A DNA stretch of 33,234 bases, from positions 1 through 33,234 of the forward strand of contig JALOTA010000064.1 in the NCBI GenBank assembly GCA_025458125.1, read 5' to 3'. The notes below the pieces were generated by a model. That model ran no database searches. It worked only from the letters and a program-made list of their open reading frames with translations, and was not told where the DNA came from. The translations under genes were made by a program, and so were the position numbers. This document shows positions 1 to 7,854 of this stretch, piece by piece (the first letter of the stretch is position 1; each line of letters opens with the position of its first letter). The stretch comes from Hyphomicrobium sp. (GTDB lineage Bacteria > Pseudomonadota > Alphaproteobacteria > Rhizobiales > Hyphomicrobiaceae).

Positions 1-789
1 CTGGTCAGGCTCGACGATAGCGATGCGCAGGCCAAGCTCGCGGCGGCCCTTTCGGAGGAGGCCGTGCGGGTACTGGAGCGCGACGAGGAAATCGCCAAGG
101 GACCGGCCTTGGATCGCCGCAACGCGGAAGACGACTTGGCCAAGGCGGAGCGTGCCGTCTATGCCGCGCAGACAGCCATCGATGAAACCGCGCGCAAGGC
201 GCGCAGTGGATCGGCCACGGCCGACGACGTGAACAAGGCGCGCACCGCGCTCAGTGAAGCGCAGGCGAAGTTCGCCGATGCGAAAGCCGCGTTGGCCAAG
301 GTCGCGGCGCAGGACGACATGCCATTGCCGAGCCGGCTGGAGTCATCTCTTACGCTGGCGCGTTCCGACGTGACCCAGGTTCTCAATGCCATCGAGCGGG
401 CTCGCGTCCGCGCGCCGGCGGACGGCACCATTCTCAATGTGTGGGCTAAGCAGGGCGAAGTGGCGGTCACGTCGCCCGATGCGCCGCTGGCATTATTCGG
501 TGATCTCAATTCGTTGCGGGTGCGCACCGAAGTGGAAGAGCGGGATGTCACGAAGATCCGCGTCGGCCAGAAAGCCGTCGTCAAAGCGGATGCGTTCGGC
601 AACCAGGAATTCACCGGCGTTGTGACCTCGATTGCGCCGGCGCTCGGTCCTCAGCGGATCACGTCGCGCGGGCCGCGCCGTCCCAACGACGTCGAAGTTC
701 TGGAAGTGATGGTTGCGCTCGACGGTCAGCCTCCGTTGATGACGGGAATGCGTGTCGACGTCTTCTTCAAGAGCGACACCGCAAGCTGA
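1..789 (+). CDS. HlyD-family efflux adaptor subunit (5' end outside window)
   Basis: Periplasmic adaptor (membrane fusion protein) that would link an inner-membrane transporter to an outer-membrane channel. The frame is open from base 1 (LVRLDDSDAQAKLAAA, the end of a lipoyl-type half motif), so the start and membrane anchor lie upstream of the window. A long Ala/Glu/Lys-rich alpha-helical hairpin follows, then the second lipoyl half (VRAPADGTILNVWAKQGEVA) and a beta-barrel segment with VEERDVTKIRVGQ, which is typical of HlyD/MacA-like proteins. About 262 residues are visible. The partner transporter is not in the window and is probably upstream; an ABC exporter is possible but unproven. The gene ends 21 bases before a strong terminator hairpin, so it is the last gene of its transcript. 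It belongs to a different transport system from the RND operon at 1970-7019, which has its own adaptor. Confidence 0.88.
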   Translation: MVRLDDSDAQAKLAAALSEEAVRVLERDEEIAKGPALDRRNAEDDLAKAERAVYAAQTAIDETARKARSGSATADDVNKARTALSEAQAKFADAKAALAKVAAQDDMPLPSRLESSLTLARSDVTQVLNAIERARVRAPADGTILNVWAKQGEVAVTSPDAPLALFGDLNSLRVRTEVEERDVTKIRVGQKAVVKADAFGNQEFTGVVTSIAPALGPQRITSRGPRRPNDVEVLEVMVALDGQPPLMTGMRVDVFFKSDTAS

Positions 790-810
790 CCGGCCGGAGC
801 CGGAAACATA

Positions 811-840
811 AAAAAGCGCGGGGGAGACCCCGCGCTTTTT
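811..840 (+). terminator. Rho-independent terminator, probably bidirectional
   Basis: A perfect 13-bp inverted repeat (811-823 with 828-840, loop GAGA) has a GC-rich core flanked by A5 and T5 and is followed by more T residues. It lies between the HlyD-like gene (+) and the stop of the convergent DUF533 gene (-). The A/T flanks are symmetrical, so it can end transcription from both sides. Confidence 0.9.
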
Positions 841-865
841 TGTTTTTTCACGTTAAATCCCGCCG

Positions 866-1891
866 TTACGCCGCAGTGCTGCGAGTGGTCGCGTCCACCT
901 GACGGGCGAGAGAGGCGTCGATCCCAAGAGCGGCTGCCAGTTCCGCGAGAAAGCCCGTCTCAGACGCATTGTCTGCGTCGATCGCCAGACGGGCGGCGGT
1001 GTAGACCTGCAGCGCTTCCTGCGGGGTCGTCACGGATGCGGCAAGCGCCGATGCCGTCGCGGGATTGCGCAGCTCGCTTTCCAGAAAAGCCTTGGCTTCG
1101 CCGCTCAGCGCCGAACCGCCGGCGGAATCCAGGATCCGCGCATACTCCGCATCGTCGATCCGTCCGTCCGCCGCCGCCGCTGCGATCATCGCCCTGATCA
1201 TCAACTTGGCAGCGTCGTTGGAGATCGCGGCCGGCTCGAAGCCCGACCCGTCCGGCGCTGGAGAGGCTGCATTCTCCGGCCCCGTGATGAGGGGCTTGCC
1301 GTCCTGATAGTTCTGGTAGGCCTTGTAGGCGAGGCCGCCGATCAGCGCCAAGGCTCCAATCTTGGCGGCACTCGTGGCTACGCCGCGACCGGATTTCGTG
1401 CCGAGAAGGATGGCACCCAGGCCGCCGAGGACGGCGCCGGCTCCGAGCTGGTTCCTGGCGATCAGGTCCTTGACCTGCGCGAGCATTTCCTCTGGCGTCG
1501 CGCCAGCGGCCTGCGTGATCTTCTCGCGGGCGCCCGTCGCTTGGTCGATCCGGGTCGCGCCTTCCTTCACGCCTTCGGTTGCCTGCCCGAAAGCCTTGGT
1601 CAGCGTGTCCACCCACTGGGCGCCCGAAGGACCACCCAGCTTCGCCGCCTGCTCCTTCACCTGCGCGAGGATCTGATCGGCGTTGGCGCCGCCGCCTGAA
1701 ATGTTGCGCAACAGATCGGAAAGGCCGCCGACCTGTCCGCCCGGCGAAGCGGAATTGCCCGGCGCTTGAACGGCGGATGCGAACTGACCCAGGAGATCGG
1801 TGAGGCCACCGCTCGAACCTCCCGCCTGTGAAGTGGCCGTCTGTCTTGGATTTCCTGCAATCTGTTCGAGCAACGACTTGGCGTCAAACAT
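866..1891 (-). CDS. DUF533 / TerB-like membrane-associated protein
   Basis: A 341-residue protein of the DUF533 (YebE-like) type; its biochemical role is not known. It starts MFDAKSLLEQIAG, followed by a Gly/Ser/Gln-rich low-complexity stretch to about residue 90. A helical region follows, then a glycine-rich hydrophobic segment near residues 170-205 (GAVLGGLGAILLGTKSGRG and IGALALIGGLAYKAYQNYQDG) that fits one or two membrane passes. The C-terminal 120 residues form a TerB-like helical domain containing IRAMIAAAAADGRIDDAEY, a pattern shared with tellurite-resistance TerB proteins. The ATG at 1891 was chosen because an AAGGAA Shine-Dalgarno lies just upstream; the 22 residues before it in the open frame do not look like protein. 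It is a single gene between a terminator and the RND operon. No evidence here supports a direct role in tellurite resistance. Confidence 0.85.
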   Translation of the reverse strand: MFDAKSLLEQIAGNPRQTATSQAGGSSGGLTDLLGQFASAVQAPGNSASPGGQVGGLSDLLRNISGGGANADQILAQVKEQAAKLGGPSGAQWVDTLTKAFGQATEGVKEGATRIDQATGAREKITQAAGATPEEMLAQVKDLIARNQLGAGAVLGGLGAILLGTKSGRGVATSAAKIGALALIGGLAYKAYQNYQDGKPLITGPENAASPAPDGSGFEPAAISNDAAKLMIRAMIAAAAADGRIDDAEYARILDSAGGSALSGEAKAFLESELRNPATASALAASVTTPQEALQVYTAARLAIDADNASETGFLAELAAALGIDASLARQVDATTRSTAA

Positions 1892-1969
1892 CGGCGTTCC
1901 TTTCCGGGTCCGTACACACACTGCGGCGGATATAGGCATCGTGCCCGGCTTCGGCAACGTCGCCGTTGC

Positions 1970-4900
1970 CTACTCGGCAGCGATCCGGCCGGACGGCGTA
2001 TCCGGGCGTGCCGGCTGAGGGCGGCCGGCGGCCAGCGGAGGAACACGTCGTCCGGCAGGTTCCTCGTCGTCATCCTCATCGGCGGCATTTGGGTGGATCA
2101 GGAAGGACATCACCCACGTCACACCGCGGGACAGATCGTCCATCACGGTGAAGAAGGAGGGAACGAACACCAGCGACAGCACGGTGGAAACGAGGAGTCC
2201 GCCGATCACCGCGATGGCCATCGGCGCCCGGAATTCGCCACCGTCACCGAGGGCGTAGGCGCTGGGCAACATACCCGCCGCCATGGCGATGGTTGTCATG
2301 ACGATCGGTCGCGCACGCTTGCGGCCGGCCTCCATGAGGGCCGCTGTACGGTCGGTGCCGCGAGCGATCTCCTCCACCGCGAAGTCAACGAGCATGATCG
2401 CGTTCTTCGTTACGATGCCCATGAGCATGAGCAGGCCGATATAGACCGGCATGCTGACGGGATTGTTGGTTGCCAGAAGAGCGATGACGACGCCGCCGAA
2501 CGAGAGGGGCAGCGAGAGCAGAATGGTGATCGGCTGGAAGACGCTGCCGAACAGCAGGATGAGCAGCCCCAACACGATCATGAGCCCGGTCCCCATGGCC
2601 GTGATGAAGCCGTCGACGACTTCGTCCTGGATTTCGGCATCGCCCGTGGCCTGGAGGCGGACGCCGGGCGGGAGGCCGATCTTCTCGACTTCGGCGACAA
2701 ACGCCTGACGGGCGCTCCCGAGTGCGAAGCCTTTGACGAGGTCGGCGCCGATCTCCGCGCGGCGCTCGCGGTCGTAACGATCGATCGCACTGGGGCCGCG
2801 CCCGAACGATATGTCGGCCACGGCCGATAGCGGGATCGATTTACCGGCAGCGTTCGTCATGCGCAGGTTGGCGATGCGCTGGAGATTTTCCCGTGCGTTC
2901 TCCTCGACCTGGACGCGGATCGGGATCAACCGGTCACCGGAGGTGTATTTGGCCAGATTGGCGTCCACGTCGCCTATGGTGGCGACCCGCACGGTCTCAG
3001 CGATCTGATCGGGGGTGATCCCCAACACCGATGCCTTGTCGAGTTGGGGAACGATCCGGATTTCCGGCCGGTCCAAAGCGGACTTTGAGGCCACGTTAAA
3101 GAAGCCCGGCAACTTCCTTATCGCGGATTCTACCTTGGCAACGGCTTCGGCCAGAGCATCGCCGTCACGCGACAAAAGGGAGAACGACAATTCGCGTTCA
3201 CCGCGCTCGTTGACGAACCACGCACGGACGTCTGGCACGTTCGCGATTGCAGCCGAGAGGATCGCTTTCAGTTCCTTCTGCGGCTTATCGCGTTCGGTTT
3301 TTGGAACAAGGCGCACGTTGACCGACGCGCGGCGGACTTCGAGCATTCCCGTGGGAGAAACGCCGCCAAGCGCGAATACGGTGGCAACTTCCGGGAGCTG
3401 TTTGAGGCGGCGCGTTATCTCATCGGTCATGGCGCGGGTGTCTTCCAGCCGGGCGCCAGGAGGCAACTCGGCCGAGATCACGACGCGCGAGGTGTCTTCG
3501 TCGGGAATGAACCCCGTCGGCAGTATGGCCGTTGCGTAGACCGACCCCGCGAACACGGCGAGGCCGGCAATCAGCGTGACGTAGCGCCACCGGAGTGTCG
3601 CCGCGAGGAAGCGCAGGTATCCACGCATCACGAGGCTGTTCTCATGGTCGTGCGGTGCGACTGGCCGCATCAGATAAGCGGCCATCATGGGTGTTATCAG
3701 TCGCGCGACGAGCAGGGAGAAGAGAACGGCGACCGCAACCGTCAGGCCGAACTGACGAAAATATTGCCCGGCAACGCCGCCCATGAACGAGACGGGCGCA
3801 AAGATCGCGACAATGGTGAGCGTAATGGCGATGACCGCCAGGCCGATTTCGTCGGCAGCTTCCATTGCGGCGCGATAGGGTGATTTACCCATGCGCATGT
3901 GGCGAACGATATTCTCGATCTCCACGATGGCGTCATCGACGAGAATGCCGGTCACGAGCGTGATCGCGAGAAGCGACACGAGATTGAGCGAAAAGCCCAT
4001 CAGGCTCATGGCCCAGAATGTCGGGATGGCCGACAAGGGCAGGGCGATCGCCGTGATCAGAGTCGCTCGGGCATTACGAAGAAAGATGAAGACTGTGATG
4101 ACGGCGAGAAGGGCGCCTTCAATCAGTGTCGTCATCGCCGCTTCATAGTTTCCACGTGTGTACGCGACGGCGTCGTCGATCTTGCTGAGTGTTACTTCGG
4201 GGTGGCGTTCGCGTAGTTGCGCGAGCTTCTTTTCAACAGCCTCGGCTACGGAAAGCTCGCTCGCACCTTTCGAGCGGAACACGGAGAATGAGACGACGGG
4301 CTGGCCATCGAGACGCGCGAATGAGCGTGCTTCCTCGGCGTCATCGAGGACGCGGCCCAGATCGGACAACCGCACGTAGCGGCCGCCGGAGATGGCGATT
4401 TTCGTATCGGCGAGTTCTGCAACCGTTTTGGCTCCGGCCAGGATGCGGATGGCCTGTTCCTGCTTGCCGACCTCGCCACGTCCGGACCCGACATCGAGGT
4501 TGGTGGCTCGGATCTGACGGTTGATGTCCGCGGCGGTCACGCCGTAAGCGAGGAGCCGGTCGGGGTCGAGGAGAACGCGGATTTCGCGCTTCACGCCGCC
4601 GTAGCGTTCAACCCGGCCGACGCCTTTGACGACCAGAAGTTCGCGCTTGATGACGTCGTCGACGTGCCAGGAGAGTTGCTCGAGCGTCATGCCGGGCGAG
4701 ACGGCCGCGAAGGCCATGATCGCCTGCCCTTCGACGTCGATGCGTTGAATGATCGGCTCGTCGATCGTCCGGGGAAGCTCAGGCCGGATTTTCTCTATGG
4801 CGTCCTTGACGTCATTTAATGCGCGGTCGGTATCGATCTCCAGGCGGAATTCGATCGCCGTCGTGGATGTGCCGTCGCTCAGCGTGGTGATCAGATGCTT

Positions 4901-5152
4901 CACGCCGGTGATGTTTGCAACGGCGTCTTCGACCAGCTTGGCGACCTGCGTCTCCAGTTCGGCAGGCGTGGAACCGGATTGGTTGATCGTGACCTGGACG
5001 AGCGGAACGTCGATATTCGGGAATCGAGTGACCGGCAGCGACTTGAAGCTCATGATGCCGAGAAAGATCAGCACCACAAAGAGCAGGATCGCCGGTAACG
5101 GACGGCGAATTGAATAAGCCGAAAAGTTGATGCCGGACGATGACGCACTCAT
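1970..5152 (-). CDS. RND multidrug efflux transporter, inner-membrane permease (AcrB/HAE1-like)
   Basis: Proton-driven pump of the resistance-nodulation-division superfamily; it should export drugs or lipophilic compounds together with the adaptor encoded upstream. At 1060 residues it has the usual family length, with an N-terminal membrane helix (residues 18-38), two large periplasmic loops and two blocks of membrane helices. Proton-relay residues are present: Asp406-Asp407 in GILVDDAIVEIENI and Lys916 in GIVTKNAIMLVDFA. The conserved periplasmic start (SLPVTRFPNIDVPLVQV) is also seen. The C-terminal 45 residues are charged and proline-rich and probably cytoplasmic. Its ATG overlaps the adaptor stop by 4 bases (ATGA), indicating translational coupling. 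No outer-membrane factor gene is present, so a TolC-like protein encoded elsewhere is probably used. Substrates cannot be read from the sequence. Confidence 0.95.
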   Translation of the reverse strand: MSASSSGINFSAYSIRRPLPAILLFVVLIFLGIMSFKSLPVTRFPNIDVPLVQVTINQSGSTPAELETQVAKLVEDAVANITGVKHLITTLSDGTSTTAIEFRLEIDTDRALNDVKDAIEKIRPELPRTIDEPIIQRIDVEGQAIMAFAAVSPGMTLEQLSWHVDDVIKRELLVVKGVGRVERYGGVKREIRVLLDPDRLLAYGVTAADINRQIRATNLDVGSGRGEVGKQEQAIRILAGAKTVAELADTKIAISGGRYVRLSDLGRVLDDAEEARSFARLDGQPVVSFSVFRSKGASELSVAEAVEKKLAQLRERHPEVTLSKIDDAVAYTRGNYEAAMTTLIEGALLAVITVFIFLRNARATLITAIALPLSAIPTFWAMSLMGFSLNLVSLLAITLVTGILVDDAIVEIENIVRHMRMGKSPYRAAMEAADEIGLAVIAITLTIVAIFAPVSFMGGVAGQYFRQFGLTVAVAVLFSLLVARLITPMMAAYLMRPVAPHDHENSLVMRGYLRFLAATLRWRYVTLIAGLAVFAGSVYATAILPTGFIPDEDTSRVVISAELPPGARLEDTRAMTDEITRRLKQLPEVATVFALGGVSPTGMLEVRRASVNVRLVPKTERDKPQKELKAILSAAIANVPDVRAWFVNERGERELSFSLLSRDGDALAEAVAKVESAIRKLPGFFNVASKSALDRPEIRIVPQLDKASVLGITPDQIAETVRVATIGDVDANLAKYTSGDRLIPIRVQVEENARENLQRIANLRMTNAAGKSIPLSAVADISFGRGPSAIDRYDRERRAEIGADLVKGFALGSARQAFVAEVEKIGLPPGVRLQATGDAEIQDEVVDGFITAMGTGLMIVLGLLILLFGSVFQPITILLSLPLSFGGVVIALLATNNPVSMPVYIGLLMLMGIVTKNAIMLVDFAVEEIARGTDRTAALMEAGRKRARPIVMTTIAMAAGMLPSAYALGDGGEFRAPMAIAVIGGLLVSTVLSLVFVPSFFTVMDDLSRGVTWVMSFLIHPNAADEDDDEEPAGRRVPPLAAGRPQPARPDTPSGRIAAE

Positions 5153-6384
5153 TTGGCTTCACTCACCGCGCGGGTGTCTGTCTCGACCGGCCGGACCACG
5201 TCACCGTCTTTGAGGAACGTTCCCGCCCGCGTGATCACGCGATCGCCGTCGGTCAATCCACTCATGACTTCAACCAGGCCGCCGGAAGCCAAACCGGTCC
5301 GGATCGAACGTTCTCGAACGACATCGCCGTCGAGGACGAGCACACTCGACTGGCCTGCCGAGGTGCTGACCGCAGAAACCGGGACGGCCAGCCCGTGCTC
5401 GCGCGCGGTCTCGATCAGGCCGCTCGCGAACGTACCGACACGCAGTCTTTCGTCGGCGCCGATGAAGACGCGAACGCGGCCCAATCGCGTGGTGTTGTCG
5501 ACTTCCGGTGAGACGAGACGGACCTTGCCGGTGACGTTGTTGCCGTCCGCCACGGTGATCGAGACAGACTGGCCGGGCTCAACCTTGCGGATCTGCGATT
5601 CCTCGACTTCGGCGTTCAACTCGATCTCGCCATTCTGCACGATGCGGAACATCGGATCTCCGGCCGCGATTCCGACAGCCGTTGCGATTGCACCGATGTG
5701 AGCGGATCGCCGTGAGATGATGCCGTCGACCGGCGCCCGCACATCCGTGCGCGAACGGCGCCATTCCAGTTCGCGGCGGGCCGCTTCCAGCTGAAGCTTC
5801 TCGGCCTCGGCAGCCTTGAGGCCGCCTTGGGCGGAGACAAGAAGCGCTTGAAGTGAACGCTTGGCCGCCGTCCGCTGGTCGAGCGTGCTGCCGGAGAGGT
5901 AGCCTTGCTCGGACAGCGGCTTGGCTCGTTCCAATTGGGCTTCGGCTTCCGTGAGGCGTGCTTCAACTTCCACAATCTGGCTGTTGGCCTGTGCAATAGC
6001 TGCGGTGGCGCGTTCCATATTGGCTGCATTCTGCGCCAGTTGCGCATCGAGCGCGGTTGTCTCCAGCACGGCGAGAATGTCGCCTTTTTTGACCCGGTCA
6101 CCCTGGTCGACGCGCAATTCGAGAATTCGCAGGCCCTCGACTTCCGGCGCAACGAGAACTTCTTCCCGAGGAATGAGCGATCCCGTCACGAGGACCGTTT
6201 CCACGAAATCCGCAGGGGCGGCGCGGCTCACGGTAACGGACGGTGGCGCCACTGCGATCGCCTTTTCAGCCTTCGGCTTGCGATGCGCGAGCAGGTCCAC
6301 GAGCGGTTGGTACGCTCCGGTCCACCAAACAGCGACGGCGACCGCCGTGGCGATGCCGGTTTTGATGAGGCTTGAACGCGTCAC
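5149..6384 (-). CDS. RND efflux periplasmic adaptor subunit (HlyD/MexA-like)
   Basis: Periplasmic adaptor for the RND pump encoded immediately downstream. The 411-residue product begins with a membrane anchor (about residues 7-25, IKTGIATAVAVAVWWTG). It then has a lipoyl half (RVDQGDRVKKGDILAVLET), an alpha-helical hairpin rich in Ala, Gln and Glu, the second lipoyl half (DVRAPVDGIISRRSAHIGAI) and beta-barrel and membrane-proximal domains (AEVEESQIRKVEPGQ). The start chosen is GTG at 6384: it has GGAGG about 7 bases upstream and forms a GTGA overlap with the tetR stop. The open frame continues about 80 codons further upstream inside tetR, but that part is arginine-rich and not adaptor-like. 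The family commonly carries an N-terminal lipid-modified Cys; here an uncleaved anchor helix seems to serve instead. Confidence 0.92.
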   Translation of the reverse strand: MTRSSLIKTGIATAVAVAVWWTGAYQPLVDLLAHRKPKAEKAIAVAPPSVTVSRAAPADFVETVLVTGSLIPREEVLVAPEVEGLRILELRVDQGDRVKKGDILAVLETTALDAQLAQNAANMERATAAIAQANSQIVEVEARLTEAEAQLERAKPLSEQGYLSGSTLDQRTAAKRSLQALLVSAQGGLKAAEAEKLQLEAARRELEWRRSRTDVRAPVDGIISRRSAHIGAIATAVGIAAGDPMFRIVQNGEIELNAEVEESQIRKVEPGQSVSITVADGNNVTGKVRLVSPEVDNTTRLGRVRVFIGADERLRVGTFASGLIETAREHGLAVPVSAVSTSAGQSSVLVLDGDVVRERSIRTGLASGGLVEVMSGLTDGDRVITRAGTFLKDGDVVRPVETDTRAVSEAK

Positions 6385-7019
6385 TCTGCTGCCTCCACGA
6401 TTCCCGCCGGTTGTGCGCCGGCGTCTTCGACGGGGTTCAAAAGTTGCCGGATGACGGCCACGAAATCGGGGATCGTCTTTGCCAGATCGAACTGGCGATC
6501 GACGCCGCTGCGCCAGAAAAGCCCGTCGCCAATGACCATGAAGATGCGTGCCAGCGCCGCGGACTCCAGAGCGGGGCGAATGCGCCCGTCGTCGATCATT
6601 CGCTGGAAGAGCGACTGGAAACTGCACAGGACGTATTCATCGACGGAGCGGTGAATTTCACCGATTTGGGCGCTGCGCGTGGACTCGACCCCGATCTCCA
6701 GGCAGATCTGGCGGCGCTCCGGTTCGTCCTCGACGAAGTAGGCCTTGCCGATGGCTTCGAGAGCCGCGAAGAAATCTGCTGCTTCAGCGAGTTTGGCGAA
6801 GCGCGATTGGAAATCCTGGCGATTGCGTTCGGCGATGCCCGCGATCAGGTCTTCCTTGGACCGGAAGTAAATATAGAGCGCACCTGGAGACACGCCCGCT
6901 CCCCGGCAGATGTCCTGCATGCTGGTTGCGTGAAAACCAGAGCGTGAGAAACACCGCTCGGCCGCGTCGAGAATGTTCTCGCGGCGGGCACGCTGCGTGT
7001 CGGGTTTCAGTCTCGGCAT
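6381..7019 (-). CDS. TetR/AcrR-family transcriptional regulator of the efflux operon
   Basis: A 212-residue DNA-binding repressor of the TetR family. Residues 10-60 hold the helix-turn-helix region (RENILDAAERCFSRSGFHAT, then DICRGAGVSPGALYIYFRSK), which matches the family signature closely. The rest is the all-helical ligand-binding and dimerisation domain, which diverges too much to name an inducer. It is the first gene of a three-gene operon (tetR, adaptor, RND pump), with a GAGGAT Shine-Dalgarno 5 bases before the ATG. A perfect inverted repeat at 7071-7088, about 52 bases upstream of its start, is the likely operator. This implies negative autoregulation of the whole pump operon, with derepression by a pump substrate; that is inferred from the family and the layout. 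Confidence 0.94.
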   Translation of the reverse strand: MPRLKPDTQRARRENILDAAERCFSRSGFHATSMQDICRGAGVSPGALYIYFRSKEDLIAGIAERNRQDFQSRFAKLAEAADFFAALEAIGKAYFVEDEPERRQICLEIGVESTRSAQIGEIHRSVDEYVLCSFQSLFQRMIDDGRIRPALESAALARIFMVIGDGLFWRSGVDRQFDLAKTIPDFVAVIRQLLNPVEDAGAQPAGIVEAAE

Positions 7020-7070
7020 TAGATCCTCGCGGGCCCGGGTTCCGATTGCATCATGGCACCGATCGATATC

Positions 7071-7088
7071 AAAACGAACGCTCGTTTT
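7071..7088. promoter_or_regulatory. Probable TetR operator (inverted repeat)
   Basis: The palindrome AAAACGA-acgc-TCGTTTT has perfect 7-bp arms around a 4-base centre, which is the size and symmetry usual for TetR-family operators. It lies 52-69 bases upstream of the tetR start, where it could overlap the operon promoter. I found no second copy in the window. The assignment rests on position and symmetry. Confidence 0.7.
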
Positions 7089-7139
7089 ATTTGGACCAGC
7101 TGGCTATGTCCGTCAAGCTGAATGATTGTTCTTTTTGAG

Positions 7140-7302
7140 TTGCGCCCGGCGACTCCCCTTCGGGAAGCCGGCCGCCGGGCGCGGAGTACGGGGTTGCGTC
7201 CCGGCGACCCTCGTTCGGGAAGCCGGCCGCCGGGCGCGGAGTACGGGTTGCGTCCCGGCGACTCCCCTTCGGGAAGCCGGCCGCCGGGCGCGGAGTACCG
7301 GG
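7140..7302. repeat. GC-rich tandem repeat, three units of about 54 bp, each palindromic
   Basis: Three adjacent units (7140-7193, 7194-7247, 7248-7302) share almost identical sequence beginning TTGCG(T)CCCGGCGA and ending GCGCGGAGTACGGG. A fourth, decayed start (TTGCGGCCGGTGACGCC) follows at 7303. Each unit contains an inverted repeat (for unit 1, GCCCGGCG at 7144-7151 with CGCCGGGC at 7173-7180) with a small inner CTTC/GAAG hairpin. There are no spacers, so this is not CRISPR. Open frames across it in both directions are arginine/proline-rich and look non-coding. It resembles REP-like or MITE-type intergenic DNA; a role as a transcription barrier between the tetR promoter and the region beyond is possible. 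Confidence 0.8.
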
Positions 7303-7460
7303 TTGCGGCCGGTGACGCCCCGCCTTGTCAGGGGGAGGCGCCCTTTGGGGGGCGGAACTTCAGGAGGGGCGGAGGTCCAACAAAGGGAAGGTGGCCGCGG
7401 GGTGAGGTGGGGTGGCTTCCTGCGCGGGACCTTCAAAGACCGGTTGGCAGGCGATCACGT
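7303..7460. other. GC-rich non-coding stretch next to the tandem repeats
   Basis: About 150 bases of G-rich DNA (runs GGGGGAGG, GGGGGG, GGAGGGGCGGAGG) continue from the repeats up to the stop of the small secreted-protein gene. Read on the minus strand it is pyrimidine-rich (CCTCCGCCCC, CCTCCCCC), similar in style to dispersed intergenic repeats of alphaproteobacteria. I see no gene, no Shine-Dalgarno site and no terminator. It may be part of the same inserted element as the 54-bp units. Confidence 0.4.
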
Positions 7461-7766
7461 TCAGCGCTTGCAGGGGTATCCCGTGAAGACGCAGACGGTT
7501 CCGTCCTCGCCCGTGATGCAGCGTTCATCGCTCGTTTCGGCGGAACCCCAATTGGCATAGTCAGTGCCCAAGCCCGGCGTCGCACGCACCTTTCTTCGCC
7601 AATTGGCGCGAGCCTTGGTTTTGGCGAGCCACATGAAGCGGGCCGGCTCGCCGCGGGCCGAAATCGAGATATCGCTGCATGATTTAGCGGCATGCGCAGA
7701 CTTCGTGGCGGATTGCTCGGCAAGAGAGGCCGCCGCCAAGATGGCAAGCAGGACGGGTCGGTGCAT
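7461..7766 (-). CDS. Small secreted cysteine-containing protein of unknown function
   Basis: A 101-residue protein with an N-terminal signal peptide (MHRPVLLAILAAASLA..., probable cleavage after AHA near residue 26). The mature part has four cysteines (near 30, 83, 91 and 98), enough for two disulfide bonds, and ends TVCVFTGYPCKR. The middle contains a Trp/Ala/Arg-rich segment (RFMWLAKTKARANWRRKV) and the pattern GLGTDYANWGSAE. I recall similar small periplasmic proteins in Hyphomicrobiales but know no function for them. It lies 88 bases downstream of the BcsS-like gene on the same strand and could be co-transcribed with it. The ATG at 7766 is the only start that preserves the signal peptide. 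Its role remains unknown. Confidence 0.72.
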   Translation of the reverse strand: MHRPVLLAILAAASLAEQSATKSAHAAKSCSDISISARGEPARFMWLAKTKARANWRRKVRATPGLGTDYANWGSAETSDERCITGEDGTVCVFTGYPCKR

Positions 7767-7854
7767 GGATCATCTCACTGAGATCTCGTCTGCGCGCAGT
7801 GTTAGCGGGAATCCCGGCGCAATCCCACTGGCAGAGTGGCGCGATCTCGCCGTG

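Noticed and set aside
2093-2830. 245-residue open frame (+) opposite the RND pump gene
   Set aside because: It is an antisense shadow rich in His, Asp and Arg; the pump gene on the minus strand is complete with conserved residues.
7140-7302. CRISPR-like array
   Set aside because: The repeat units touch each other with no unique spacers, and no cas gene is present.
7113-7436. 107-residue open frame (-) over the 54-bp repeats
   Set aside because: It is the translated repeat (Arg/Pro-rich, repeated phrases) with no ribosome site or recognisable domain.
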